A DNA stretch of 6,836 nucleotides from an uncultured Oscillospiraceae bacterium (GTDB lineage Bacteria > Bacillota > Clostridia > Oscillospirales > Oscillospiraceae), in NCBI GenBank assembly GCA_958438185.1, contig CAUBQU010000073.1:1-6836 (forward strand), read 5' to 3'. This document shows positions 1 through 6,836 of the stretch, in pieces. Within the stretch, counting starts at the first letter, position 1; every line of letters begins with the position of its first letter. The position numbers and the translations under genes were made by a program. The notes beneath the pieces were generated by a model that saw only the letters and a list, made by a program, of their open reading frames with translations, was not told the origin of the DNA and ran no database searches.

Positions 1-1
1 G

Positions 2-409
2 TTTTTTATCGTCGCGCTGGGCATTTTGTTTGATATGGTCGGCGTGGCGGTGACAGCGGCAGATGAAAAGCCGTTTCACGCCATGGCGGCGAAGAAGGTC
101 CCCGGCGCGGGCAAGGCCATCTGGCTGCTGCGCAATGCCGATAAGGTCGCCTCGTTCTGCAATGATGTCGTTGGGGATATCTGCGGCATTATTTCCGGTG
201 CGGCTTCGGCTGTTATCGCGGGGCAGATCATTGCGCAGATCGCCCAGACGGGGCAGGGAAATCTGGTGCAGCTGGCGATGTCCGGCCTTGTGGCGGGGAT
301 GACGGTCGGCGGCAAGGCGGCGGGGAAGTCCATCGCCATGCGGTGCAGCACGAACATCGTCTTTCTGACGGCGCGGGTGCTGGGGCTGTTTTCCCGGAAA
401 AAGAAATAA
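2..409 (+). CDS. Small membrane protein, solo DUF21/CNNM-like transmembrane domain (5' end cut off)
   Basis: The frame is open from the first bases, so the true start lies upstream of the window; the internal TTG at 26 is not a convincing start. About 135 residues are visible, ending at TAA 407-409. Hydrophobic stretches lie near the visible N-terminus (FFIVALGILFDMVGVAVTAA), in the middle (GDICGIISGAASAVIAGQII) and near the end (NIVFLTARVLGLF), followed by a basic tail (SRKKK). The layout resembles the DUF21 (CNNM/CorC) membrane domain: a first helix, an AxxKKVPGAGKAIWLLRNADKVASFCND segment like the DUF21 juxtamembrane 'A..LL.n.d' region, and GGKAAGKSIA where DUF21 usually has GE..PKsiA. The protein stops there, so the CBS pair and CorC_HlyC domain of typical family members are absent. 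A Mg/Co-transport-type annotation is possible by family, but the function is unknown. It lies 44 nt upstream of dxs, probably in the same operon. The membrane assignment is firm; the DUF21 link is inferred from pattern memory. Confidence 0.75.
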   Translation, partial: FFIVALGILFDMVGVAVTAADEKPFHAMAAKKVPGAGKAIWLLRNADKVASFCNDVVGDICGIISGAASAVIAGQIIAQIAQTGQGNLVQLAMSGLVAGMTVGGKAAGKSIAMRCSTNIVFLTARVLGLFSRKKK

Positions 410-453
410 ACGCCGCATAGCGCGGCTGACGATAGAAATATAGGAATATCATC

Positions 454-2304
454 ATGCAGATACTAGAGCATATCAATTCCCGGGAGGACCTGCTGGCCGT
501 CCCATGGGAGCAGGAGGCGCAGCTCTGTCAGGAGATCCGGCAGTGGCTGGTGCAGCATGTGGCCAAGACCGGCGGGCATCTGGCGTCCAATCTGGGCATC
601 GTGGAGCTGCAGGTGGCCATTGAAAAGGAATTTGACACCCGGCGCGACCGGCTCGTTTTCGACGTGGGGCATCAGTCCTATGTCCATAAAATTTTGACGG
701 GGCGGCGGGACGCCATGGCCGGCTTGCGGACGCTGGACGGCATCTCCGGCTTCCCGAAGCCCGACGAGAGCGAGACGGACGCCTTCGTGGCGGGGCACGC
801 GTCCAACGCCGTCTCCGTCGCCCTGGGCATGGCCCGGGCGAGGACGCTGCAGGGGGAAAATTACAATGTCATCGCCCTGCTGGGCGACGGCGCGATGACC
901 GGCGGCCTCTTTTACGAGGGGATGAACGACGCCGGGGCCAGCAAGGAGCCGCTGATCGTCATTTTGAATGACAATGAGATGTCCATTGCGAAAAATGTCG
1001 GCGGCATTGCGGGGCATTTGAAGCTGATTCGCTGCAGGCCGGGCTATTTCAAGCTTAAGCGGAATTACCGCCGCCTGACGAAGGCTCTGCCCGGGGGGCA
1101 GCATCTTTACAACGTGACCCATCGGCTCAAGGACCGGCTCAAGCGCCGCCTGGTCGGCGTGACGATCTTCGAGGAGATGGGGTTTCAGTATATGGGCCCG
1201 GTGGACGGGCATGATATCACGCGGCTGATCTATATGCTGCGGCGGGCCAAGGAGATGCAAGGGCCGGTGCTGCTGCATGTCCTGACAAAAAAGGGCAAGG
1301 GCTATGCCCCGGCGGAGGAGAATCCGGCCCTGTTCCACGGCATCGGGCAGTTTGATCCGGTTACCGGTGTGCCCAGCACGGATGGCGGCGGACCGGTGTT
1401 CTCGGATGTGTTTGGCAAGACGCTCTGCAGTCTGGCCCAGTCTGAGCCGCGGCTTTGCGCCATCACGGCGGCCATGTGCTATGGCACGGGGCTGGAGGGC
1501 TTTGCCAAGCAGTTTCCGAAGCGGTATTTTGATGTCGGCATTGCCGAGGGGCACGCCGTCTGCCTGGCGGGGGGCCTTGCCAAGCAGGGGATGATCCCCG
1601 TCGTGGCGGTGTATTCGACGTTTTTGCAGCGGGCGTATGATATGCTGCTGCAGGATGTGGCGATGCAGCATCTGCACGTCGTCTTCGCTGTCGACCGGGC
1701 GGGGCTGGTCGGCCCGGACGGGGAGACGCACCAGGGCATTTTCGACGCGGCGTATCTGCGGACGATCCCTGGGATGACGGTCCTGTGCCCCGCCAACGGG
1801 CGGGAGCTGGAGCGGATGCTGAGCCAGGCCATCTGTCAGATGGACGGGCCGGTGGCCGTGCGCTACCCCCGGGGAGGCGACGGCGCGTATACCGGCGTGT
1901 GCCTGGACCCGGTCCTGCGGCCGGGGCGGGACGTGACGATCATCGCCTACGGGACAATGATCAACGAGGCCCTGCAGGCGGCGCAGCTGCTGGAGGCGCG
2001 TGGCATTCGCGCGGCCGTCTTGAAGCTGAACGCCATCGCGCCGCTGGATTTAGAAAAGGTCTTAGCGTCAGCCCGGGAGACGGGGCTGGTGCTTGTTGCC
2101 GAGGAGGCCATTGACGCTGGGTGCGTCGGCCAGGCTATCGCGGCGGCGCTGGCGGAGGAAGAATTCCCCTGCCGGGTGCTGCGGGTGAACTTGGGCGACC
2201 GGTTTATTCAGCATGGGACGGTTCCCGCGCTTAGGCAGCGCTGCGGCATTGACGCGACGGGCATTGCAACAAAGGTCGAGGAGGCGCTGCATGGCGAAGA
2301 ATAA
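454..2304 (+). CDS. dxs: 1-deoxy-D-xylulose-5-phosphate synthase
   Basis: Cytosolic thiamine-diphosphate (ThDP) enzyme that condenses pyruvate and glyceraldehyde 3-phosphate to DXP with loss of CO2, the first step of the MEP isoprenoid pathway; DXP also feeds thiamine and pyridoxal synthesis. Its 616 residues match the usual ~620. The N-terminal ThDP domain (about 1-315) has GGHLAS with His42, VGHQSY, GDGAMTGG (144-151) and NDNEMS (172-177), which bind Mg-ThDP. The transketolase pyrimidine domain (about 315-475) has Glu365, the cofactor-activating glutamate, Tyr387, Arg393, Arg415 in DRAG and Arg473 in YPRG. These sit at a constant offset of -5 from the E. coli residues E370, Y392, R398, R420 and R478. 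The C-terminal transketolase domain fills about 488-610. The ATG at 454 follows a weak AGGA (442-445). Residue 366 is Gly (IAEGHAV) where E. coli has Gln. The end overlaps tlyA by 14 nt. The identification is secure. Confidence 0.98.
   Translation: MQILEHINSREDLLAVPWEQEAQLCQEIRQWLVQHVAKTGGHLASNLGIVELQVAIEKEFDTRRDRLVFDVGHQSYVHKILTGRRDAMAGLRTLDGISGFPKPDESETDAFVAGHASNAVSVALGMARARTLQGENYNVIALLGDGAMTGGLFYEGMNDAGASKEPLIVILNDNEMSIAKNVGGIAGHLKLIRCRPGYFKLKRNYRRLTKALPGGQHLYNVTHRLKDRLKRRLVGVTIFEEMGFQYMGPVDGHDITRLIYMLRRAKEMQGPVLLHVLTKKGKGYAPAEENPALFHGIGQFDPVTGVPSTDGGGPVFSDVFGKTLCSLAQSEPRLCAITAAMCYGTGLEGFAKQFPKRYFDVGIAEGHAVCLAGGLAKQGMIPVVAVYSTFLQRAYDMLLQDVAMQHLHVVFAVDRAGLVGPDGETHQGIFDAAYLRTIPGMTVLCPANGRELERMLSQAICQMDGPVAVRYPRGGDGAYTGVCLDPVLRPGRDVTIIAYGTMINEALQAAQLLEARGIRAAVLKLNAIAPLDLEKVLASARETGLVLVAEEAIDAGCVGQAIAAALAEEEFPCRVLRVNLGDRFIQHGTVPALRQRCGIDATGIATKVEEALHGEE
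2278..2284 (+). promoter_or_regulatory. Ribosome binding site of tlyA, inside the dxs 3' end
   Basis: GAGGAGG lies 6 nt before the ATG at 2291 and within the last codons of dxs. This strong Shine-Dalgarno decides the tlyA start in favour of 2291 over an upstream in-frame start at 2213, which would add 26 residues before the S4 domain that are not typical of the family. Its position suggests that tlyA translation is coupled to termination of dxs. Confidence 0.85.
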
Positions 2305-3091
2305 AGAACGGCTGGATATCCTGCTGGTGCAGCGGGGCCTGGCGGAGACCCGGGCCAGGGCGCAGGCGATCATTATGAGCGGCAATGTCTATGTCGCGGG
2401 GCAGAAGGCCGATAAGGCGGGCCTTGCCGTGGCGCCGGAGGCGGAGATCACCATCCACGGCAGCCAGTGCCCCTACGTCAGCCGGGGCGGGCTGAAGCTT
2501 GCAAAGGCGCTGCGGGAGTTTTGCATTGACCCGACGGGCTACACCTGCAGCGACTCCGGCGCGTCCACCGGCGGCTTTACCGACTGCCTGCTCCAGCACG
2601 GGGCGAAGAAGGTCTTCGCCATCGACGTGGGCTATGGGCAGCTGGCCTGGAAAATCCGGGAGGACCCCAGGGTCGTCTGCATGGAGCGGACGAATATCCG
2701 CTATGTCACGCCGGAGGACCTGGGCGAGGCGCTGGACCTTTCGGTCATCGACGTCTCGTTTATCTCCCTGCATATCGTCCTGCCGGCGGTGCAGAAGCTC
2801 CTCAAGCCGGAGGGGCAGGTGCTGTGCCTCATCAAGCCCCAGTTTGAGGCGGGGCGGGAGAAGGTCGGCAAAAAGGGCGTCGTGCGGGACCCGGCGGTCC
2901 ACGTGGAGGTCCTGGAGGACTTTTTGGCGCTGGCCCGGGGCCTGGGGTTTACCGTCCGGGCGCTGACGTATTCTCCGGTCAAGGGGCCGGAGGGCAACAT
3001 TGAATTTTTGGCGCATTTGAGCCAGGCGGCGGGGCCGGACTGCGGCTGCCAGCCGGAGGAACTGGTGCGTCAGGCGCACGCGGCGCTGTAA
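2291..3091 (+). CDS. tlyA: TlyA-family S4-domain rRNA 2'-O-methyltransferase (hemolysin A-like)
   Basis: TlyA proteins use S-adenosylmethionine to 2'-O-methylate rRNA cytidines (16S C1409 and, in some bacteria, 23S C1920); loss gives capreomycin resistance in mycobacteria. The older 'hemolysin' label should not be taken as function. From the ATG at 2291 the protein has 266 residues, close to the 268 of Mycobacterium tuberculosis TlyA. An S4 RNA-binding domain covers about 6-65 (ERLDILLVQRGLAETRARAQ). The RrmJ/FtsJ-like methyltransferase fold follows: YVSRGGLKL (62-70), SAM motif I DSGASTGGFTD (88-98), IDVGYGQL (111-118), DVSFISL (154-160) and KPQFE (182-186). Lys69, Asp154, Lys182 and Glu238 line up with the proposed K-D-K-E catalytic tetrad of M. 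tuberculosis TlyA, so it should be active. The start overlaps dxs by 14 nt in another frame. The exact rRNA target cannot be told from sequence. Confidence 0.95.
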   Translation: MAKNKERLDILLVQRGLAETRARAQAIIMSGNVYVAGQKADKAGLAVAPEAEITIHGSQCPYVSRGGLKLAKALREFCIDPTGYTCSDSGASTGGFTDCLLQHGAKKVFAIDVGYGQLAWKIREDPRVVCMERTNIRYVTPEDLGEALDLSVIDVSFISLHIVLPAVQKLLKPEGQVLCLIKPQFEAGREKVGKKGVVRDPAVHVEVLEDFLALARGLGFTVRALTYSPVKGPEGNIEFLAHLSQAAGPDCGCQPEELVRQAHAAL

Positions 3092-3104
3092 GGATACAAA
3101 GCGT

Positions 3105-3983
3105 ATGAGAAACATTGTCATGGCATCGAATCCCTATCGGGATAAGAATTTTGAGACGGCCCGCAAGGCGCAGAAGATCCTGCGCTCTGTCGGCATTCAC
3201 GCAAAGCTCTGCCTGGCCTTTGAGGCGGAGAAGAATTTTGACTGCCCGGCGGGGCTGCAGCTTGCTAGCCTGCCGGAGGAGCTGCCGGGCGCGGAGCTGC
3301 TCATCTGCTTCGGCGGCGACGGGACGATCCTCCACGCGGCCAAGGCGGCGGCGGAGGCGGGCATCCCGGCCCTGGGCATCAACATCGGCACCATGGGCTT
3401 TATGGCGGAGCTGGAGAGCAACGAGATGCACCTGCTGCGCAAGCTGAAAGACGACCGCTACACGACGGAGGCCCGGATGATGCTCCAGGTCGAGGTCATC
3501 CGCGGCGGCGAGGTCATCTGGCAGGAGCTGGCGCTGAACGACGCCGTCATCGCCAAGGGGGCCGTCGCCCGGATCATCCAGCTGACCGTCGTCTGCGACG
3601 GGGTGGATGTGATGCAGGTCATCGGCGACGGGCTGATCCTGGGCACGCCCACCGGGTCGACGGCGTATTCCATGTCTGCCGGGGGGCCCATCGTGGAGCC
3701 GACGGCGCATAATATTTTGATTACCCCCATCTGCGCGCACGATATGATGACACGGCCGTTTGTGACCTCGTCCAAGCGGACCATCAGCGCCCGGGTCGGG
3801 AAGGTCGGGCGGCGGAACGCGTACCTTTCCATCGACGGCGGCAAGGCCTTCAAGCTGAGCACCGGCGATATCATCCAGGTCACCCGGGCGGCGCAGGACG
3901 TGCAGCTGGTGAAGCTGAAGGAGCAGAGCTTTTTTGAAGTGGTCAACCAAAAATTCGGGACAGATAAGAGGCGGTTTTTATGA
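3105..3983 (+). CDS. nadK: NAD kinase
   Basis: Cytosolic enzyme that phosphorylates NAD+ to NADP+ with ATP (or polyphosphate in some relatives), setting the NADP(H) pool for biosynthesis and redox defence. Its 292 residues fit the bacterial family. Visible motifs are an N-terminal MRNIVMASNPYRD strand, the hallmark GGDGT at 70-74 (Asp72 is the catalytic aspartate by family), GINIGTMGFMAEL (91-103), LND (144-146) in place of the usual NE/ND pair, and the long conserved block GDGLILGTPTGSTAYSMSAG (174-193). LSIDGG (241-246) matches the C-terminal DGQ/DGE region. The ATG at 3105 is preceded by TAAGGA (3089-3094) overlapping the tlyA stop codon, 10 nt away. The 3' end overlaps the argR start as ATGA. 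The gene is commonly next to tlyA, argR and recN in Firmicutes. The identification is secure. Confidence 0.97.
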   Translation: MRNIVMASNPYRDKNFETARKAQKILRSVGIHAKLCLAFEAEKNFDCPAGLQLASLPEELPGAELLICFGGDGTILHAAKAAAEAGIPALGINIGTMGFMAELESNEMHLLRKLKDDRYTTEARMMLQVEVIRGGEVIWQELALNDAVIAKGAVARIIQLTVVCDGVDVMQVIGDGLILGTPTGSTAYSMSAGGPIVEPTAHNILITPICAHDMMTRPFVTSSKRTISARVGKVGRRNAYLSIDGGKAFKLSTGDIIQVTRAAQDVQLVKLKEQSFFEVVNQKFGTDKRRFL

Positions 3984-4432
3984 AGATCAAACGGCAGGCA
4001 AAAATTATGGAGATCATCTCCGCAATGGACATCGAGACCCAGGAGCAGCTGCTGGAAGAGCTGCAAAAGAGCGGCTTTAAAAGCACCCAGGCAACGATCT
4101 CCCGGGATATCAAGGAGCTGCGCATTGTGAAGGAGCTGACGTCCATGGGCACCTATCGGTATGCGACGTCGAACAAGGAGGTCGGCGGGACGTTTTCCGC
4201 CCGGCTCAATACGATCTTCCGCGAGTGTGTGACAAGCTTTGATTATGCGCAGAATATGGTCGTCATCAAGACGATGCCGGGGCTGGCCTCGGCGGCGTGC
4301 TCGGCCATCGACGCGATGAATATGTCCGTCGTCGTCGGCTCCCTGGCGGGGGACGATACGGCGTTCCTCGTCATGCGCGACAATAACGCGGCGGCGGCTT
4401 TCTGCGCGGAGATCAAGAAGCTGGTGTCGTAA
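3980..4432 (+). CDS. argR: Arginine repressor ArgR/AhrC
   Basis: Hexameric DNA-binding regulator that senses L-arginine, represses arginine biosynthesis genes and in Bacilli activates catabolism. The 150-residue length is typical. The N-terminal winged helix-turn-helix (about 1-68) contains the recognition segment STQATISRDIKELRIVK (35-51), with the family-defining SRDI. The C-terminal arginine-binding and oligomerisation domain (about 75-150) has the conserved GSLAGDDTAF (120-129); Asp125 and Asp126 form the arginine contact by family. The start codon overlaps the nadK stop as ATGA, with AAGAGG (3966-3971) 8 nt upstream, so translation is probably coupled to nadK. It sits just before recN, the same pairing as ahrC-recN in Bacillus subtilis. 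No arginine biosynthesis genes lie in the window, so it acts in trans. I found no convincing ARG box next to it. Confidence 0.97.
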   Translation: MKIKRQAKIMEIISAMDIETQEQLLEELQKSGFKSTQATISRDIKELRIVKELTSMGTYRYATSNKEVGGTFSARLNTIFRECVTSFDYAQNMVVIKTMPGLASAACSAIDAMNMSVVVGSLAGDDTAFLVMRDNNAAAAFCAEIKKLVS

Positions 4433-4456
4433 CGCCTGGAGGCAGGGGGAAATCAC

Positions 4457-6106
4457 ATGCTTTCACTGCTGCATATTGAAAATATCGCTGTCATCGAGGC
4501 GGCGGATATCGCCTTTGACCGGGGGTTTAACGTCCTGACCGGCGAGACGGGGGCAGGCAAGTCCATCGTCATCGATGCGATCAATGCGATCCTGGGCGAG
4601 CGGACGTACCGGGATGTCATCCGCACCGGGGCGAATAAGGCGACGGTCCGGGCGGTGTTTACCGGAGTCCCGGAGCTTGCTTGGTTTTCCGAGTTCGAGG
4701 TGCCGTATGGCGATGAGCTGCTGGTGCAGCGGCAGATCTTCCTGGACGGGAAGAATGTCTGCCGCGTCAACGGCCTGCCGGTGACGGTGGCGACGCTCAA
4801 AAAGCTGGGGCTGCAGCTGGTGCAGATCCATGGCCAGCACGACAGCCAGCAGCTCTTTGACGAGGCAAGCCATCTTGCCTGCCTGGACAGCTTCGCGGGA
4901 AATGACGCGGAGCTTGCGGCGTACCGGAAGGAATATGACGCGTACCTTGCCATCCGGCAGGAGATGGCGCGGCTGCAGATGGACGAGGGCGAAAAGCTCC
5001 GCCTGACGGACGCGCTGCGCCACCAGATCGAGGAGCTGACCCGGGCGAAGCTGCAGCCCGGCGAATACGACGCCCTGCGGGCGCGGCAAAGCGTCCTGCA
5101 AAACGCCGAAAAGCTAGAGGCGGGGCTGGAGACGGCCATCGGCTGCCTGTATGGAGACGAGTCGTCTAACGGGGCCGAGGCGATGCTGAGCCAGACGGCG
5201 GCGGCGCTAGGCCAGGCGGCGCGGTTTGACGACGCGCTGGCGGCGCTCTCCCAGCGGGCGAAGGAGCTCATGTACGAGGTACAGGACCTATCGGAAAATG
5301 TCCGCGCCCGGCGGCAGGACCTTTCCTACAGCGAGGCCGAGCTGGAGCAGGCGGAGAGCCGCCTTGCCCAGCTGCAGCGGCTCTTCCGCAAATACGGGGC
5401 CGACGAGGCGGGGCTGCTGACGCTGTGCGAAAACGCAAAGCAGCGGCTGGACCAGATCGAATTTTCGGACGATCGCCTGCAGGCGCTTGCCCAGGACCTG
5501 GAGGCCCAGAAGGCGCGGCTGCTGGCGGCGGCTAAGGCGCTGCGGGCGACGCGGCGGGCGGCGGGGGCGCGGTTATCGGACCGCATCGTCGAGGAGCTGC
5601 GGCAGCTGGATATGCCCCGGGTGCAGTTTGTCTGCCAGTTTGAAAAGGCGCAGCCCAGCGAGACGGGGATGGATGTGGTGCGGTTTTTGATGTCCGCCAA
5701 CGCGGGCGAGGCGTTAAAGCCCATGAGCCGGGTCGCCTCCGGCGGCGAGCTGGCGCGGATCATGCTGGCCATCAAGAATGTTATGGCGGAGCGGGACGCG
5801 GTCCCGACGCTGATTTTTGACGAGGTGGACGCCGGGGTCTCCGGCCGGGCGGCCCAGCGGGTCGCGGAGAAGCTGGCAAGCGTCGCAAAGAGCAAGCAGG
5901 TTCTGTGCGTGACGCATCTGCCCCAGATCGCGGCCATGGCGGACTGCCATCTGCGGGTCTCCAAATCCGAGCGGGAGGGCAGGACGTATACGGCCGTCGA
6001 ACCCCTGGCGCGGCGAGAGCGGGAGCTGGAGCTGGCCCGGCTCATCGGCGGCGCAGAGATCACGGAGACGACGATCTCCAGCGCAGCGGAGATGCTGCGC
6101 AGGTGA
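4457..6106 (+). CDS. recN: DNA repair protein RecN
   Basis: SMC-like ATPase recruited early to DNA double-strand breaks, where it helps hold ends together and promotes RecA-dependent recombination. Its 549 residues are near the usual ~550-570. The N-terminal half of the ATPase head has [10 protein letters not shown], Walker A GETGAGKS (29-36) and [12 protein letters not shown] (122-133), the RecN-specific Q-loop region. A long Glu/Arg/Leu/Ala-rich stretch (about 155-385) is the antiparallel coiled-coil arm, shorter than in SMC proteins. The C-terminal half has the ABC signature [13 protein letters not shown] (428-440), Walker [13 protein letters not shown] (452-463) and the H-loop THLPQIA (486-492). 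All ATPase motifs are intact. The ATG at 4457 is preceded by AGGGGGA (4444-4450) with a 6-nt spacer; GGAGG (4438-4442) lies just upstream. It is probably the last gene of the dxs operon. No SOS-type LexA operator is visible just upstream. Confidence 0.98.
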   Translation: MLSLLHIENIAVIEAADIAFDRGFNVLTGETGAGKSIVIDAINAILGERTYRDVIRTGANKATVRAVFTGVPELAWFSEFEVPYGDELLVQRQIFLDGKNVCRVNGLPVTVATLKKLGLQLVQIHGQHDSQQLFDEASHLACLDSFAGNDAELAAYRKEYDAYLAIRQEMARLQMDEGEKLRLTDALRHQIEELTRAKLQPGEYDALRARQSVLQNAEKLEAGLETAIGCLYGDESSNGAEAMLSQTAAALGQAARFDDALAALSQRAKELMYEVQDLSENVRARRQDLSYSEAELEQAESRLAQLQRLFRKYGADEAGLLTLCENAKQRLDQIEFSDDRLQALAQDLEAQKARLLAAAKALRATRRAAGARLSDRIVEELRQLDMPRVQFVCQFEKAQPSETGMDVVRFLMSANAGEALKPMSRVASGGELARIMLAIKNVMAERDAVPTLIFDEVDAGVSGRAAQRVAEKLASVAKSKQVLCVTHLPQIAAMADCHLRVSKSEREGRTYTAVEPLARRERELELARLIGGAEITETTISSAAEMLRR

Positions 6107-6123
6107 GTGCGGGGACGGCCCCG

Positions 6124-6152
6124 TTGACAAACGGCGGGAAATTTGCTAGTAT
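6124..6152 (+). promoter_or_regulatory. Sigma-A promoter for tyrS
   Basis: A perfect -35 TTGACA (6124-6129) is followed after exactly 17 nt by -10 TAGTAT (6147-6152), with an extended -10 TG at 6144-6145 (TGC before the hexamer). The surrounding 6139-6160 is AT-rich in an otherwise GC-rich window. Transcription should start near 6159-6160, giving a leader of about 30 nt. TATAAA at 6150-6155 would be a second choice but its spacer of 20 nt is too long. It marks a transcription unit separate from recN. Confidence 0.85.
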
Positions 6153-6176
6153 AAATTTAATTGATCCAATGATAAC

Positions 6177-6182
6177 AAGGAG
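6177..6182 (+). promoter_or_regulatory. Ribosome binding site of tyrS
   Basis: AAGGAG lies 7 nt before the ATG at 6190, an ideal Firmicutes Shine-Dalgarno. It fixes the tyrS start and leaves no room in the short leader for a T-box or other large riboswitch. Confidence 0.85.
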
Positions 6183-6189
6183 TTTCACG

Positions 6190-6836
6190 ATGGGTATTTA
6201 TGAAGAGCTGCAGGCCAGAGGGCTGATCGCCCAGGTGACGAATGAGCCGGAGATCCGGGAAATGGTCAACACCGGCAAGGCGACGTTCTATATCGGCTTT
6301 GACCCGACGGCGGATTCGCTGCATGTCAGCCACTTTATGGCGCTGTGCCTGATGAAGCGGCTGCAGATGGCGGGCAACCGGCCGGTCGTCCTCGTCGGCG
6401 GCGGCACAGGCATGGTCGGCGACCCCTCCGGCCGGACGGATATGCGCCAGATGATGACGCCGGAGACCATCCAGCACAACTGCGACTGCTTTAAAAAGCA
6501 GATGGAGCGGTTCATCGACTTCGGGCCGGGCAAGGCCATTATGGTGAACAACGCCGATTGGCTGATGAAGCTCAATTATATCGAGCTGCTGCGGGATGTC
6601 GGCGCGTGCTTCTCGGTCAATAATATGCTGCGGGCCGAGTGCTACAAGCAGCGGATGGAGAAGGGCCTCTCCTTCCTGGAATTCAACTATATGATCATGC
6701 AGTCCTACGACTTCTACTACCTCTACCAGCACTACGGCTGCAATATGCAGTTTGGCGGCGACGACCAGTGGTCCAATATGCTGGGCGGCACGGAGCTCAT
6801 CCGCCGCAAGCTGGGCAAGGACGCCCACGCCATGAC
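6190..6836 (+). CDS. tyrS: Tyrosyl-tRNA synthetase, N-terminal half (3' end cut off)
   Basis: Class I aminoacyl-tRNA synthetase that activates tyrosine with ATP and charges tRNA-Tyr in the cytosol. The ATG at 6190 opens a frame that runs off the window; about 215 of an expected ~410 residues are visible, covering most of the Rossmann catalytic domain. The KMSKS-type loop, anticodon-binding region and C-terminal S4 domain would lie downstream. By alignment to Geobacillus TyrRS, tyrosine contacts are conserved: Tyr34 (TFYIGFDP), Asp78 (GDPSG), Tyr167, Gln171 and Asp174 (YMIMQSYD), and Gln193 (GGDDQWSN). The ATP-binding HIGH motif reads HVSH (45-48): both histidines are kept but the usual Gly is Ser (AGC, 6328-6330). 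GGDDQWSN in place of GGSDQWGN marks a TyrRS subgroup distinct from the Bacillus type. It has its own strong promoter. The identification is secure; the effect of the Ser is unknown. Confidence 0.96.
   Translation, partial: MGIYEELQARGLIAQVTNEPEIREMVNTGKATFYIGFDPTADSLHVSHFMALCLMKRLQMAGNRPVVLVGGGTGMVGDPSGRTDMRQMMTPETIQHNCDCFKKQMERFIDFGPGKAIMVNNADWLMKLNYIELLRDVGACFSVNNMLRAECYKQRMEKGLSFLEFNYMIMQSYDFYYLYQHYGCNMQFGGDDQWSNMLGGTELIRRKLGKDAHAM

Noticed and set aside
412..426. Inverted repeat GCCGC-ATAGC-GCGGC between the membrane-protein gene and dxs
   Set aside because: It has a 5-bp stem and no following T-run; too weak to call a terminator or regulatory structure.
463..1731. Long open frame on the minus strand opposite dxs (422 codons)
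   Set aside because: It is antisense to a fully motif-supported dxs. GC-rich coding DNA with G/C third positions makes long spurious reverse frames; the translation is Arg/His/Pro/Gln-rich with no recognisable motif.
2213..2290. Longer tlyA starting at the upstream in-frame ATG at 2213
   Set aside because: It would overlap dxs by 92 nt and add 26 Arg/Ala-rich residues ahead of the S4 domain. The ATG at 2291 has a strong GAGGAGG at ideal spacing and gives the standard protein length.
3942..3959. Possible ARG box just upstream of argR, within nadK
   Set aside because: The right half (AAAAATTC) matches the Bacillus ARG box, but the left half does not; about 10 of 18 positions agree, which is near chance for an AT-rich patch.
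2231..4456. Series of minus-strand open frames of about 296, 323 and 332 codons opposite tlyA, nadK and argR
   Set aside because: They are shadow frames of verified plus-strand genes, overlap each other, have low-complexity basic composition and match no family I know.
6110..6123. GC-rich hairpin after recN (CGGGG-ACGG-CCCCG) as a possible intrinsic terminator
   Set aside because: The stem is only 5 bp and is followed directly by TTGACA, not a T-run, so it lacks the U-tract of a Rho-independent terminator. It abuts the -35 box and is probably chance in GC-rich DNA.

Overview
The window is ordinary bacterial core genome from a GC-rich member of the Firmicutes (Bacillota), most likely a class Clostridia organism of the Oscillospiraceae/Ruminococcaceae type. 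This rests on the gene order dxs-tlyA-nadK-argR-recN, AGGAG-type ribosome binding sites, a sigma-A promoter of the low-GC Gram-positive pattern, and protein sequences that read as clostridial. The genus cannot be fixed from this sequence alone. All convincing genes lie on the plus strand.

Layout: (1) 2-409, the 3' part of a small membrane protein resembling a stand-alone DUF21/CNNM transmembrane domain. (2) 454-2304, dxs, first enzyme of the MEP isoprenoid pathway. (3) 2291-3091, tlyA, an S4-domain rRNA 2'-O-methyltransferase. (4) 3105-3983, nadK, NAD kinase. (5) 3980-4432, argR, the arginine repressor. (6) 4457-6106, recN, an SMC-like DNA repair ATPase. (7) 6190 to the window end, the first ~215 residues of tyrS, tyrosyl-tRNA synthetase.

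Genes dxs to recN are packed with a 14-nt overlap (dxs/tlyA), a 13-nt gap (tlyA/nadK), a 4-nt ATGA overlap (nadK/argR) and a 24-nt gap (argR/recN). They look like one polycistronic, partly translationally coupled unit, and the 44-nt gap before dxs suggests that the membrane-protein gene belongs to it too. A new transcription unit starts in the 83-nt recN-tyrS gap, which holds a near-consensus TTGACA-N17-TAGTAT promoter. Its predicted leader is only about 30 nt, too short for the T-box riboswitch that often controls tyrS in Firmicutes.

The operon links functions by conserved neighbourhood rather than by one pathway: isoprenoid precursor supply, ribosome modification, NADP supply, arginine control and double-strand-break repair. 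I found no mobile element, CRISPR array, rRNA or tRNA gene, prophage or defence system. No stretch over 300 bases lacks a gene. The points most worth a second look are the HIGH-motif Gly-to-Ser change in TyrRS (HVSH) and the solo DUF21-like protein beside dxs. I do not see an undescribed system here.
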